Source of the DNA: an uncultured Chitinophagales bacterium
GTDB taxonomy: Bacteria; Bacteroidota; Bacteroidia; Chitinophagales; UBA2359
DNA: 40,367 bases
Reading direction: 5' to 3'
NCBI GenBank assembly: GCA_937927195.1
Contig: CALBCY010000134.1
Coordinates: 1 to 40,367, forward strand
Shown here: piece after piece, positions 27,933 to 37,720 of the stretch
Position numbering within the stretch: position 1 is the stretch's first letter
How the letters are laid out: each line of letters opens with the position of its first letter
Translations under genes and position numbers: made by a program
The notes under the pieces: generated by a model
Database searches by the model: none
What the model was told of the DNA's origin: nothing
Seen by the model: the letters and a program-made list of their open reading frames with translations, nothing else

Positions 27933-30900
27933 ATGTTAAAGTTTTTCAATAAGGCCATGAAGGTCATCATGGGAGATAAGAAGAAAAAAGATATCAAAGA
28001 TATTTCTCCTTTCGTTTCAAAAATCAATCAACAGTTTTCTTTGCTTTCAGGTTTATCAAACGATCAACTTAGAAATAAAACAAATGAGTTTAAAGCAAGA
28101 ATCAAAGATTTCTTAAGTGAAATCGATGCGCAAATAGCTGAAATTACAGATCATGTCAAAAACAATCCAAACATGGATGTCGATGAAAAAGACAGATTGT
28201 ATACGGAGCAGGACAAACTTGCAAAGAAGCGTGACGAAGAATTGGAAAAAGTCTTATTAGATCTTTTGCCAGAAGCATTCGCGGTGGTAAAAGAAACAGC
28301 TAAGAGATTCAAAGAAAACACTTCTTTATCTTGTACCGCTACAGACCGCGATAGAGAATTGGCGCTTAGTCAAACACACATCACCATTGAAGGAGATCAA
28401 TCTGTTTTCAGTAATACTTGGGAAGCTGCTGGAAATATGATCACTTGGGACATGATTCACTATGATGTCCAATTGATCGGTGGTGTTGCTTTGCATCAAG
28501 GTAAAATTGCCGAGATGCAGACAGGGGAAGGAAAGACCTTGGTTGCAACCCTACCATCTTATCTTAATGCTTTGGCTGAACAAGGCGTCCACATCGTTAC
28601 TGTAAACAACTACTTAGCCAAAAGGGATTCCGAATGGATGGGGGGACTGCTTAACTTCCTTGGAATGACAGTCAGTTGCATAGACAATTTTAAACCCAAT
28701 TCTCAGGAAAGAAGAAACGCTTATTTGTCAGACATCACTTACGGAACCAACAACGAATTTGGTTTCGATTATTTGAGAGACAATATGACTCGTAATGCGG
28801 ACGAACTTGTCCAAAGAAAGCACCATTACGCAATGATCGATGAGGTCGATTCAGTTTTGATCGATGATGCAAGAACCCCATTGATTATTTCTGGACCAGT
28901 TGAAAGAGGAGATCAGCATGAGTTTCATGAATTGAAACCAAGGATCCAAAAATTAATGGATGCTCAGAAAAAAATCGTGAATCAAGAAATTGCTCTAGCA
29001 AAAAAAATGATGAACGAAGGTCAAATCGATGAACAGACTGGAGGTTTACATTTACTAAGAGCTTTCAGAGGGCTTCCTAAAACCAAGCCTTTGATCAAAT
29101 TCATGAATGAGCAGGGAATTAAATCTCAACTGTTAAAGGTAGAGTCTCATTACATGCAAGAGCAAAATAAAAACATGCACATTGTTGATGATGAGCTGTA
29201 CTTTACCATCGATGAAAAACAAAATACGATTGATCTTACTGAAAGAGGAATCAACCTGATCACTGGCTCCGGAGATGATCCAAACTTCTTTATTGTTCCA
29301 GATATTGGGTCAGAAGTTGCCGAAATCGAACGTTCTGATTTAGGGCCAGAAGAAAAACAGCAAAAGAAAGATAAAATGATTCAAGACTTTTCCATAAAGT
29401 CTGAAAGAATCCATTCGGTCCAGCAATTGCTCAAAGCTTATGCATTGTTTGAATTAGACATTGAATACATCATTGATGAAGGCAAAGTTAAAATTGTTGA
29501 TGAAAGTACGGGTAGGGTAATGGAAGGTCGTCGTTATTCAGACGGCTTGCATCAAGCCATTGAGGCGAAGGAAGATGTAAAGGTTGAATCAGCAACCCAA
29601 ACTTTTGCAACAGTTACTTTACAGAACTATTTTAGAATGTATCACAAGTTGGCCGGTATGACTGGTACAGCAGAAACAGAAGCAGGCGAGTTTTGGGACA
29701 TTTATAAATTGGACGTTGTTGTTATTCCAACCAACAGACCAATTGCAAGAGATGATCGTGAAGATTTAGTTTACAAAACGGTTCGTGAAAAGTTCAATGC
29801 CGTTATTGAAGAGGTCATTCGTTTGAAGGAAAAAGGCCGCCCAGTTTTAATTGGTACAACGACCGTAGAAGTATCTGAGCTTCTTAGCCGATTCTTGCAG
29901 TCAAAAGGTGTCGAGCACAATGTATTGAATGCAAAGCAGCATTTAAGAGAAGCTGAAATAGTTGCAATGGCTGGACAATCTGGTCAGGTTACAATCGCAA
30001 CAAACATGGCTGGTAGAGGAACCGATATTAAATTGTCAGATGAAGTCAAAGCAGCTGGTGGTTTGGCCATCGTTGGTACGGAAAGACACGATTCCAGAAG
30101 AGTTGACCGTCAGTTAAGAGGTCGTTCTGGTCGTCAGGGAGATCCGGGAACTACTCAGTTTTTCGTTTCACTTGAAGACAAACTGATGCGTTTGTTTGGT
30201 TCTGATAAAATTGCAGGACTAATGGATAAAATGGGTTATCAAGATGGTGAAGTTCTTCAACACTCTATGATTACTAAGTCCATTGAGAGAGCACAGAAAA
30301 AAGTGGAGGAAAACAACTTCGGAATCAGAAAAAGACTACTTGAATATGATGATGTAATGAATTCACAAAGAGAAGTGATTTACAAACGTCGTCGTCATGC
30401 ATTGTTTGGAAAAAGATTATCAGTCGATCTGTCCAATTCCTTCTATGACCTTGGTGAAGAATTAGCTGAAATCCACAAAACTGCTGAAGATTACGAAGGA
30501 TTTAAGTACGATGCCACTCGATACTTCTCAATTCAAACAGATATTAGTGAAGACGATTTTATCGCACTTCCTTCTCCTCAATTGGCTTCAAATTTATTTC
30601 AGGAAACTTCTGAGTATTACAAGAGAAAACAAACTGCATTGGCTGCCAAATTGGTCAGTGGAATGAATCGTCTCTACGAAGAAAAAGGCGAGACAATCAA
30701 ACGAGTAGTTATTCCATTTACAGATGGTAAAAGAGGCCTGCAAATTCCAGCCAACCTTGAACAAGCGGTTCAATCAGAATGCACAAGTGTACCTAGAGAA
30801 CTGGAGAAAAACATTGCCCTTGCATTCATCGATGACAAATGGAAAGAGCACCTTCGTGCAATGGACAACTTGAAACAATCGGTTCAATTAGCGGTCCATG

Positions 30901-31262
30901 AACAAAAAGATCCGCTCTTAATCTACAAATTCGAATCTTTCGAATTGTTCAAAAGCTTATTGAATGATGTAAACAGAGATATTACTTCATTCCTTTTCAA
31001 AGCTGATCTTCCACAACAACAAGTGGATGAGACACAAGTGAAAGAAGCTGTTCAAAGGAAAACAGATATGAGTAAAATGAGAGCTGGCAGATCGGAAGTA
31101 ACTTCTGGATCAGACCAAGTTGAAAGAGCTAGACAAAGTTCTGCCACACAAGGAGAGCCAAGACAGAAACCTGCACCAGTTCGTGTTGGTCCCAAGGTAA
31201 AACGAAATGACCCTTGTCCATGTGGAAGTGGTAAAAAATACAAGCAATGCCACGGTAACTAA
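27933..31262 (+). CDS. secA: SecA, preprotein translocase ATPase
   Basis: The 1109-residue motor that pushes preproteins through SecYEG. Walker A MQTGEGKT is at 195-202 and the DEAD-like box DEVD at 303-306. VPTNRP, GTTTVEVSE and NMAGRGTDI mark the second ATPase lobe with QLRGRSGRQGDPG as motif VI. The C-terminus DPCPCGSGKKYKQCH (Cys1095, 1097, 1106, His1107) is the zinc-binding SecB/ribosome site. It is about 200 residues longer than E. coli SecA; the additions are a charged stretch at about 57-110 and an insertion near 330-400, as is common in Bacteroidota. A very strong terminator follows. It serves every Sec-exported protein in this window. Confidence 0.98.
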   Translation: MLKFFNKAMKVIMGDKKKKDIKDISPFVSKINQQFSLLSGLSNDQLRNKTNEFKARIKDFLSEIDAQIAEITDHVKNNPNMDVDEKDRLYTEQDKLAKKRDEELEKVLLDLLPEAFAVVKETAKRFKENTSLSCTATDRDRELALSQTHITIEGDQSVFSNTWEAAGNMITWDMIHYDVQLIGGVALHQGKIAEMQTGEGKTLVATLPSYLNALAEQGVHIVTVNNYLAKRDSEWMGGLLNFLGMTVSCIDNFKPNSQERRNAYLSDITYGTNNEFGFDYLRDNMTRNADELVQRKHHYAMIDEVDSVLIDDARTPLIISGPVERGDQHEFHELKPRIQKLMDAQKKIVNQEIALAKKMMNEGQIDEQTGGLHLLRAFRGLPKTKPLIKFMNEQGIKSQLLKVESHYMQEQNKNMHIVDDELYFTIDEKQNTIDLTERGINLITGSGDDPNFFIVPDIGSEVAEIERSDLGPEEKQQKKDKMIQDFSIKSERIHSVQQLLKAYALFELDIEYIIDEGKVKIVDESTGRVMEGRRYSDGLHQAIEAKEDVKVESATQTFATVTLQNYFRMYHKLAGMTGTAETEAGEFWDIYKLDVVVIPTNRPIARDDREDLVYKTVREKFNAVIEEVIRLKEKGRPVLIGTTTVEVSELLSRFLQSKGVEHNVLNAKQHLREAEIVAMAGQSGQVTIATNMAGRGTDIKLSDEVKAAGGLAIVGTERHDSRRVDRQLRGRSGRQGDPGTTQFFVSLEDKLMRLFGSDKIAGLMDKMGYQDGEVLQHSMITKSIERAQKKVEENNFGIRKRLLEYDDVMNSQREVIYKRRRHALFGKRLSVDLSNSFYDLGEELAEIHKTAEDYEGFKYDATRYFSIQTDISEDDFIALPSPQLASNLFQETSEYYKRKQTALAAKLVSGMNRLYEEKGETIKRVVIPFTDGKRGLQIPANLEQAVQSECTSVPRELEKNIALAFIDDKWKEHLRAMDNLKQSVQLAVHEQKDPLLIYKFESFELFKSLLNDVNRDITSFLFKADLPQQQVDETQVKEAVQRKTDMSKMRAGRSEVTSGSDQVERARQSSATQGEPRQKPAPVRVGPKVKRNDPCPCGSGKKYKQCHGN

Positions 31263-31288
31263 CATAAAGATTATCAACAATGAAATAC

Positions 31289-31328
31289 AAATTCCGCCTG
31301 CTGATTTTTAAATCAGCAGGCGGAATTT
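31289..31328 (+). terminator. Rho-independent terminator of secA
   Basis: A perfect 18-bp stem (31289-31306 with 31311-31328) with a GC-rich core, a 4-nt loop and a T-tract at 31326-31331. It begins 27 bp after the secA stop. Confidence 0.93.
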
Positions 31329-31746
31329 TTTGTTTGTCCATACCAAAGACCGCAGATTAACGATCCATCTGCCAACCATGAATTTTCAAGCTTGGCTACT
31401 TTTTGTGAAATTTACAATAGAACTATGGTAAAATATCAATTGATGGCTAAATTGAAAAGTTTGAAGCATAATTCAGGTTTACTACGTAGTTAAGGACAGA
31501 TGTATAAGTTATCTTATAAGACAAAATAAATATTTTTTCGAACGTGCTGGCGGCCCCTGTTAAAAAGTTAAAAAGTAAAAAAGTAAAAAAGTTGAGCATA
31601 GCATGGCAACGATTAACCTTTTTTGCTGCATTAAAACGGAAAAAGATAATTTTTGAATAGATGAATACTTTTACTTGAGTACTTAAAGTTAATTTACTAC
31701 TCGCTTTCACAAATTTTGACGAAATTAGTTCCAAATAATCGGAAAC
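31329..31746. other. intergenic region with a short A-rich tandem repeat
   Basis: No gene was seen. Positions 31559-31590 hold four 8-bp units, GTTAAAAA twice then GTAAAAAA twice. Such A-tracts in phase with less than one helical turn may bend DNA or change in length. The gap otherwise contains the upstream region of the SPOR-like gene. Confidence 0.6.
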
Positions 31747-32214
31747 ATGAAAAATCAATTGTTGCTTGTTTTATTGATGTTCTGCAGTTTAGTCGTTTAT
31801 AGTCAAGATTCCAATGACTTAAAAGTTAGCGATGAAGTCAAGAAAAACTTTGTCAAACCCATTCAAAAAAAAGCGCCTGGATACATCAATTTAATGGTTC
31901 CATCTTCTATAGAAGTTTTGGTTGGCAAAAACAGGTACGTCAATCAACAAAAAAGTCAAATGGAAGGATTTAGAATCCAATTGATGCAATCAACCGACAA
32001 ATCAAAAGTACTCAATACCCGAGCATCTTTTAGTAGAAATCACCCAGGAATACCAATGTATTTCGATTATGTTCAACCCTATTTTAAATTGAGAATAGGA
32101 AATTTTGGAACAAGGATTGAAGCTTATCGGTTCTATATAAACATCAGAGGAGATTATACAAGTGCTTTTATTGTGAAAGAAAACATTCCTAAAAATCTTG
32201 TTTATACATTCTAA
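31747..32214 (+). CDS. exported SPOR-like domain protein
   Basis: A 155-residue exported protein. The signal peptide ends near VVYSQ (20). The second half, GFRIQLMQSTDKSKVLNTRA (74-93) through PYFKLRIGNFGTRIEAYRFY (about 111-130) and AFIVKENI near the end, has the beta-alpha-beta pattern of a SPOR domain, which binds septal peptidoglycan lacking stem peptides. The similarity is by pattern, not by close identity. It is followed 139 bp later by an M20 amidohydrolase. It would act in the periplasm, perhaps at the division site. Confidence 0.65.
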   Translation: MKNQLLLVLLMFCSLVVYSQDSNDLKVSDEVKKNFVKPIQKKAPGYINLMVPSSIEVLVGKNRYVNQQKSQMEGFRIQLMQSTDKSKVLNTRASFSRNHPGIPMYFDYVQPYFKLRIGNFGTRIEAYRFYINIRGDYTSAFIVKENIPKNLVYTF

Positions 32215-32353
32215 TTTTTAATGAATATTATGTTTATTTATTTTGGACATTGTGTGGTTTAAATCGTATAAATTGTATAAAATACAATTTAGTTTAACCA
32301 CCAAATTTCTCTATCACTGTTGACATCATTATGCTTCTTATAATAGTACAATC

Positions 32354-33550
32354 ATGAATCATTTAAAAGATAAAATCAAAAAGCTAGCTTCAGAAAATTA
32401 TAAAGAAGTCATTAAGTTTAGAAGACATCTTCACGCCAATCCTGAATTGTCTTTCAAGGAATACAAGACCTCAGCCTATGTGCAAGAAAGATTGACTGAC
32501 ATGAATGTTTCATTTCAAAATGGAGTGGCAGATACAGGTGTAGTCGCAATGATAGAAGGAAAAAATCCATCTAAAAAGGTTTTGGCCTTGAGAGCAGATA
32601 TGGACGCTTTACCGATTTTAGAGGAGAATGAAATCGAATACAAATCAACCAATGAAGGCATTATGCATGCTTGTGGTCATGATGCTCACACGGCCAGTTT
32701 GCTAGGAGTCTGTGGCATCTTAAATGAAATCAAAGACGATTTTGAAGGAACCATCAAATTCATTTTTCAACCAGGTGAAGAACAAGCTCCCGGAGGAGCA
32801 TCTTTAATGATTCGCGATGGAGTACTTGAAAATCCTTCCCCATCAAGTGTGATAGGGCAACATGTACATCCTCCATTAGTTGCTGGTAAAGTTGGTTTTA
32901 GACCAGGACTCGCAATGGCTTCCGCCGATGAAATTCGAATGACCATAACTGGCAAAGGGGGGCATGCTGCAGTTCCTCAAAAATTCATTGATCCCATTCT
33001 TATCACCTCTCATATTTTAGTCGCCCTTCAACAGGTCGTTAGCAGGCGAGCCGATCCAACCATTCCTTCAGTGTTGTCTTTCGGTAAAATAAATTCTGTT
33101 GGAGGATTCAATAATGTAATTCCCAATGCTGTAAAAATAGAAGGAACTTTCAGAACGATTGATGAAAAATGGCGTTTCAAAGCCCATGAGAAAATAAAAA
33201 AAATCGCGGAAGGACTTGCCGAAAGTATGGACGCAAAATGTGAAGTAAATATATTAGTTGGTTATCCCTGCTTATTCAACAACGAAGCATTAACTCACAG
33301 ATGTAGACAAGCCGCAGAAGATTTCTTGGGCAAAGACAATGTTGTTGATATTCCTTTGAGAATGGGTGCAGAAGATTTTGCCTACTATTCTCAAAAAGCA
33401 GATAGCTGTTTTTACAGATTAGGAATTCGAAATGAGGGGCAAGGCATTATTCATAATTTGCATACTCCTAAATTCAATATCGATGAAACAGCACTTGAAA
33501 CCAGTATAGGATTAATGACATGGTTGGCCGTTCGCGAATTGTCTAGTTAA
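32354..33550 (+). CDS. M20-family amidohydrolase
   Basis: A 398-residue metal-dependent hydrolase of the M20D type (N-acyl-amino-acid or IAA-amino-acid amidohydrolases). RRHLHANPELSF (23-34) and ADMDALP (81-87) are the entry motifs. Metal ligands lie in HACGHDAHT (105-113, with Cys107 and His109) and QPGEE (139-143), in GQHVHP, and in the terminal His of IIHNLHTPKF. The dimerisation domain starts near ITGKGGHAA. There is no signal peptide, so it is cytosolic. It would release an amino acid from an N-acyl conjugate; the exact substrate is not readable. The NAT gene starts 6 bp after its stop, so the two are co-transcribed. Confidence 0.93.
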   Translation: MNHLKDKIKKLASENYKEVIKFRRHLHANPELSFKEYKTSAYVQERLTDMNVSFQNGVADTGVVAMIEGKNPSKKVLALRADMDALPILEENEIEYKSTNEGIMHACGHDAHTASLLGVCGILNEIKDDFEGTIKFIFQPGEEQAPGGASLMIRDGVLENPSPSSVIGQHVHPPLVAGKVGFRPGLAMASADEIRMTITGKGGHAAVPQKFIDPILITSHILVALQQVVSRRADPTIPSVLSFGKINSVGGFNNVIPNAVKIEGTFRTIDEKWRFKAHEKIKKIAEGLAESMDAKCEVNILVGYPCLFNNEALTHRCRQAAEDFLGKDNVVDIPLRMGAEDFAYYSQKADSCFYRLGIRNEGQGIIHNLHTPKFNIDETALETSIGLMTWLAVRELSS

Positions 33551-33556
33551 CAAAAA

Positions 33557-34336
33557 ATGGATTTCAAAAAGTACTTGAAAAGAATAAATGTTGAAGAGCC
33601 TCTTCAAGCAGACATCTATTCTTTACGAAAGCTTCAAACCAATCACTTATTAAACATTCCTTTTGAGAATTTGGATATTCATTTTAATCGTGAAATTAAA
33701 TTGGATAATGATGAGATATTTAATAAAATAATCAACCACAATCGTGGCGGATTTTGTTATGAGTTAAATTCCCTGTTTTTTAATTTACTGCAACATTTGG
33801 GCTTTGAAGCCAAAATGATTTCAGCAAGAGTTCATAAAGCCGATGACGTTTATGGTCCTGACTGTGATCACCTAAGTATCATTGTGAAATTAAACCAAGT
33901 TGAATACCTGACGGATGTAGGATTTGGAGATTTTGCATCAGAACCTTTAAAAATTTCGATTAATGAAATTCAAAATGATCCGAATGGAGACTATAAAATA
34001 GAAAAGTTGGAAAATGATTGGTTAAGGGTCAGTAAGCTCAAATCAATGCTTTGGAAAGCCGATTATATTTTTGAATTACAACAAAGACATTTTCATGAGT
34101 TTAGTGAAATGTGTCAATTCCACCAATCCTCGCCAGATTCTCATTTCACAAAAAAAAGAATCTGCTCAAAGTTAACTCCAACAGGAAGAACATCAATAGT
34201 AGGGAGCAAACTAAGAATTAAAGATCAGAATGGGCTACAATTGATTCCAATTAAAACCAACAAGGAATTTCACGATGTTTTGCTAAAATACTTTTCTATA
34301 GTTCTACCTCCTTCTAAAGCCAAATCTGTTTCTTGA
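33557..34336 (+). CDS. arylamine N-acetyltransferase
   Basis: A 259-residue enzyme of the NAT family, which moves acetyl groups from acetyl-CoA to arylamines and hydrazines. The catalytic triad is Cys67 in RGGFCYELN, His105 in CDHLSIIV and Asp120 in LTDVGFGDF. IPFENLDIHF (34-43) is the N-terminal family motif. The length is near the usual 260-280. It is cytosolic. It lies 6 bp after the M20 gene, so an amidohydrolase and an acetyltransferase are made together; this suggests handling of acylated aromatic amines, which is only inference. Confidence 0.93.
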   Translation: MDFKKYLKRINVEEPLQADIYSLRKLQTNHLLNIPFENLDIHFNREIKLDNDEIFNKIINHNRGGFCYELNSLFFNLLQHLGFEAKMISARVHKADDVYGPDCDHLSIIVKLNQVEYLTDVGFGDFASEPLKISINEIQNDPNGDYKIEKLENDWLRVSKLKSMLWKADYIFELQQRHFHEFSEMCQFHQSSPDSHFTKKRICSKLTPTGRTSIVGSKLRIKDQNGLQLIPIKTNKEFHDVLLKYFSIVLPPSKAKSVS

Positions 34337-34561
34337 TTGGTAAAATCAATAATTTCCAACAAGGCTTGAATGAACCACTAGGCATCTTGTTCTAAGCCAA
34401 TATGGTCGTCGATAAGTATTTAGTTGACAGTTCAAATGAAGCAGATAAACAAAAGCCAAAACACTAATTATCTTTTGTTAACTGGAAATTCTAATAGTTG
34501 CTGTAATTTAGTAAGAATCAATTTCCTCGAATCCATTAACCAAATTGTTTACCTTTAATGT

Positions 34562-35929
34562 ATGAGTAAACTCAAATCAATACCCAAAGTTCCTTGGCTT
34601 AATTCTATTGCAAATTTGCTTCGCTTTGTTGAGAATCCCATTCCAGTGGTTACGGAAACTATTGAAAAATATGGAGATACCTATGCTTTCTATTTGGGTG
34701 GAATCCGTTATGGTATAATTTCAATTGATCCTGAATTCAACCAACATGTTCTTCAAAAGAACAACCGAAATTATGGCAAAACGAATCTTCAGTTGGACAT
34801 TCTTGGGAAATATGTTGGGAAAGGATTGTTGACCTCGGATGGCGATTATTGGTTAAAGCAAAGACGATTGATCCAACCAGGTTTCCATCGATCCAAATTG
34901 GCTTTGTTAACAGAGATTATGCAAGGGGTTTGCGATGATTTTGTTCAGGAATTAAACATTGAAATAGACAGTGGTAAAGAAGATTTTGAAATAGATGAAA
35001 AAATGATGGAACTAGCTTTTCGAATGGTAGCAAAATCACTGTTTAGTACTAACTACAACGACGAAATGCTCAACGCATTAAGTGGAAATATTACCATTCT
35101 TCAAAAGTTTATTATTCGCGAAGTAAGACAACCTTATTTAAATTGGTGGTTTAAACTTTCTGGTAAAATTAACAAACATCTAGATATTGCTAAAGATTCC
35201 GATAACCTACTATTGGAGATTATCAATGAAAGAAAAAGAAGTGGCGAGCAGAAAGACGATCTACTTGACATGCTGCTTTCTTCAAGATATGAGGATACAG
35301 GTGAAGGAATGGGAGATCAGCAACTCTTGGCTGAAAGCCTTATTTTGTTTGTCGCTGGACACGAAACAACTGCAAATGCACTAGCCTGGTTAATGTATTT
35401 ATTGTGGAAGAATCCAGAGGTACTTCAAAAACTTAGGAATGAAATAGATCAAAAATTAGGAGATTCAAAAGCGGGTTTTGAAAAATTACGTGAAATGAAT
35501 TACGCTTCTCAAGTAATCAAAGAATCAATGAGGTTGTATCCTCCAGCATGGATTATGGACAGAGTCGCACTCAATGATGATGAAATCATGGGCTATAAAA
35601 TTCCAAAAGGAGCGATGATAAATTGCTTTATTTATGGGGCACATCATTCAGAAAAATACTGGCCCGATGCTGAGAAATTCGATCCTGATAGATTTGAACC
35701 TGAGAATGTAAAGGCTCGACCAAACTTTACTTACTTTCCATTTGGTGGAGGTCCCAGACTTTGCATAGGTCAAAATTTCGCTATGATGGAAATGCAATTA
35801 ATTTTAATAGAATTAACCAGAAACTTCGATTTCGAATTAGTCGAAGACAAGGAAATTGTTCCTCAACCACTAATTACGCTTAGACCAAAAAATGGAATAA
35901 GAATGAAATTAAAAAAGCGTCAACCTTAA
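34562..35929 (+). CDS. cytochrome P450
   Basis: A 455-residue heme monooxygenase. AGHETT (265-270) is the oxygen-binding I-helix, ESMR (321-324) the ExxR pair of the K-helix, and FGGGPRLCIG carries the heme thiolate Cys401. WLKQRRLIQPGFHR is the C-helix. The sequence resembles CYP102/CYP4-type class E enzymes, which often hydroxylate fatty acids, but no reductase domain is fused and no ferredoxin or reductase gene is seen here. There is no membrane anchor, so it is probably soluble. A TACCTTTA box ends 4 bp before the ATG. The substrate is not known. Confidence 0.94.
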   Translation: MSKLKSIPKVPWLNSIANLLRFVENPIPVVTETIEKYGDTYAFYLGGIRYGIISIDPEFNQHVLQKNNRNYGKTNLQLDILGKYVGKGLLTSDGDYWLKQRRLIQPGFHRSKLALLTEIMQGVCDDFVQELNIEIDSGKEDFEIDEKMMELAFRMVAKSLFSTNYNDEMLNALSGNITILQKFIIREVRQPYLNWWFKLSGKINKHLDIAKDSDNLLLEIINERKRSGEQKDDLLDMLLSSRYEDTGEGMGDQQLLAESLILFVAGHETTANALAWLMYLLWKNPEVLQKLRNEIDQKLGDSKAGFEKLREMNYASQVIKESMRLYPPAWIMDRVALNDDEIMGYKIPKGAMINCFIYGAHHSEKYWPDAEKFDPDRFEPENVKARPNFTYFPFGGGPRLCIGQNFAMMEMQLILIELTRNFDFELVEDKEIVPQPLITLRPKNGIRMKLKKRQP

Positions 35930-35939
35930 TTACATTGGT

Positions 35940-36432
35940 TACAAAACTGCACATTGGTTACGATTCTGCGCATTTGTTACGTACGTAGCTGCGCATTGCA
36001 TGCGCAGAATCGCATTGCATGCGCAGAATTGATTGCATGCCATTTACGAAATTGCATTGGTTACGTACGTAGCTGCGCATTGCATGCGCAGAATCGCATT
36101 GCATGCCCAGATTTACATTACAAGCGCAGAATTGATTGGATACCATTTACGAAACTGCGCATTTGTTACGTAGCTGCGCATTGCATGCGCAGATTTACAT
36201 TGCATGCGCAGAATTAAATTTGTTACGAAATTGCACATTGGTTACGTAGCTGCGCATTGCATGCGCAGAATCGCATTGCATGCGCAGAATCGCATTGCAT
36301 GCGCAGAATCGCATTGCATGCGCAGATTTGCATGCATGCCATTTACGAAATTGCACATTGGTTACGTAGCTGCGCATTGCATGCGCAGATTTACATTGCA
36401 TGCGCAGAATCGCATTGCATGCGCAGAATTGC
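35940..36432. repeat. nested hairpin repeat array between convergent genes
   Basis: About 490 bp built from some 13 copies of a 19-bp unit (GCATTGCATGCGCAGAATC, with variants), arranged in five larger blocks. Each block opens with TTACGTAG and the hairpin CTGCGCATTGCATGCGCAG: stem CTGCGCAT/ATGCGCAG, loop TGC. The block hairpins start at 35989, 36073, 36174, 36250 and 36370. Blocks differ in length because they hold different numbers of 19-bp units. The array fills the space between the P450 gene and the minus-strand gene at 36443. Long ORFs on both strands are a by-product of the repeat and are not genes. Confidence 0.93.
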
Positions 36433-36442
36433 ATCCACAGAT

Positions 36443-37720
36443 TTATGTCTTCTGCTTCCTTTTTTTAGCAGCTGGAAACAATACATTGTTTAGGATCAAT
36501 CGGTACCCAGGAGAATTTGGATGAAGATTCAAATCCGTCTCAGGCTCCCCAACATAATGTCTATAATCTTCCGGATCATGGCCACCGTAAAAAGTGAAAA
36601 AGCCCATCCCATACTCACTGTGAATATATTTGGCATCACCTGTAGCAGAACTTTCACCCATGATCAAAATATTCGACTTGATTAAATTCTTTCTGTAAGA
36701 GGTCGTTTGCCCCATAAATCCTTTAATCACTTTTTTATGGCTTTGAGTCAACATTGTTGGAACTGGATCCCATTTGGCAGAGAAATCAAACAGTGTGAAA
36801 AAGTCAATGTTCTCAGGAACCTTGCTTCTAATATCTGTTGCATCAACTGAAGAGAATTCATATTCCATAGGATTCATTTTTAGCTTGTAATCCTTGAAAG
36901 CAAGTGTCTTACTATAATCCAGTTTTGATTGAGCATCTCGATCTGGACCATCTCCATCAAACATTCTGTCGCAAATATCAACACCCTCTGCTGAAAGAGC
37001 AATGTCATAGGTGTCCGTAGCAGAACACATAGCAAACATGAATCCTCCGCCGATTACATAATCCCTAATTTTATGAACCACATCCAATTTCATCTTTGAA
37101 ACTTTACCATATCCAAGCTTTACAGCTTTTTCTTCTTCATATTTCACTTGATCCTGATACCAAGGACGGTTTCTATAAGCCTTATAAAAACGACCATACT
37201 GTCCTGTGAAATCCTCATGATGCAAATGCAACCAATCATACTCAGCAAGCTTGTCAAGCAATACTTCATCATCATATAATTTATCGAATGGAATTTCAGC
37301 ATAATTCAATGCCAATGTAACAGCATCATCCCAAGGAAGGTCAGGATGTCTAGGTTTTTCACTTGGCGTATAAACAGCTATTTTAGGAGCTTTCTCTAAT
37401 TTGGCAATATCCATGTTTTTCTCAGGACTTGCAATTTCAGTTAGAATCAAAGTATATTGCGCATCAGCAATTATGTCAAAACTAACACCTTTGATTAAAC
37501 ATTCATCCGCAATAGCTTTGACATTCTTAACCGCAAAACTCCCTCCTTTGTAATTGAGCAGCCAATCAACAGTACCTCCTTCATTCAGTATCCAAAACGC
37601 AATTCCGTAGGCTTTCAAGTGGTTCTTTTGTCCATCATCCATAGGTATCAAAAGATAGGATGCATGGGCCAATTGACCAACGAACAAAAACAGGCAAATA
37701 ATAAATAGCTTTCTCATCAT
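36443..37720 (-). CDS. conserved exported protein, amidotransferase-like fold
   Basis: A 425-residue protein with a signal peptide (cleavage near residue 20, after AHA). It starts SYLLIPMDDGQKNHLKAYGI, a pattern I recall from a widespread Bacteroidota family often labelled asparagine synthetase B. That label fits badly: the protein is exported and has no ATP-pyrophosphatase motif (SGGxDS). The middle, KIAVYTP, DAVTLALNYAEIPFDKLYDD, EYDWLHLHHEDFTGQYG and GGGFMFAMCSATDTYD, resembles a class I glutamine-amidotransferase/ThuA-like fold with a Cys in FAMCSA. ESSATGDAKYIHSEYGMGFFTFYGGHDP (in two parts, near 370-395) is strongly motif-like. I infer a periplasmic or surface protein of unknown function. 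Confidence 0.7.
   Translation of the reverse strand: MMRKLFIICLFLFVGQLAHASYLLIPMDDGQKNHLKAYGIAFWILNEGGTVDWLLNYKGGSFAVKNVKAIADECLIKGVSFDIIADAQYTLILTEIASPEKNMDIAKLEKAPKIAVYTPSEKPRHPDLPWDDAVTLALNYAEIPFDKLYDDEVLLDKLAEYDWLHLHHEDFTGQYGRFYKAYRNRPWYQDQVKYEEEKAVKLGYGKVSKMKLDVVHKIRDYVIGGGFMFAMCSATDTYDIALSAEGVDICDRMFDGDGPDRDAQSKLDYSKTLAFKDYKLKMNPMEYEFSSVDATDIRSKVPENIDFFTLFDFSAKWDPVPTMLTQSHKKVIKGFMGQTTSYRKNLIKSNILIMGESSATGDAKYIHSEYGMGFFTFYGGHDPEDYRHYVGEPETDLNLHPNSPGYRLILNNVLFPAAKKRKQKT

Noticed and set aside
35940-36432. CRISPR array
   Set aside because: The units touch each other or are separated by other repeated sequence. There are no unique spacers of constant length and no cas genes.
35954-36524. 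Overlapping ORFs on both strands, with repeated MHAQNRIACAES-like peptides
   Set aside because: They are translations of the hairpin repeat in several frames, have no signal or domain, and are open on both strands only because the repeat lacks stop codons.
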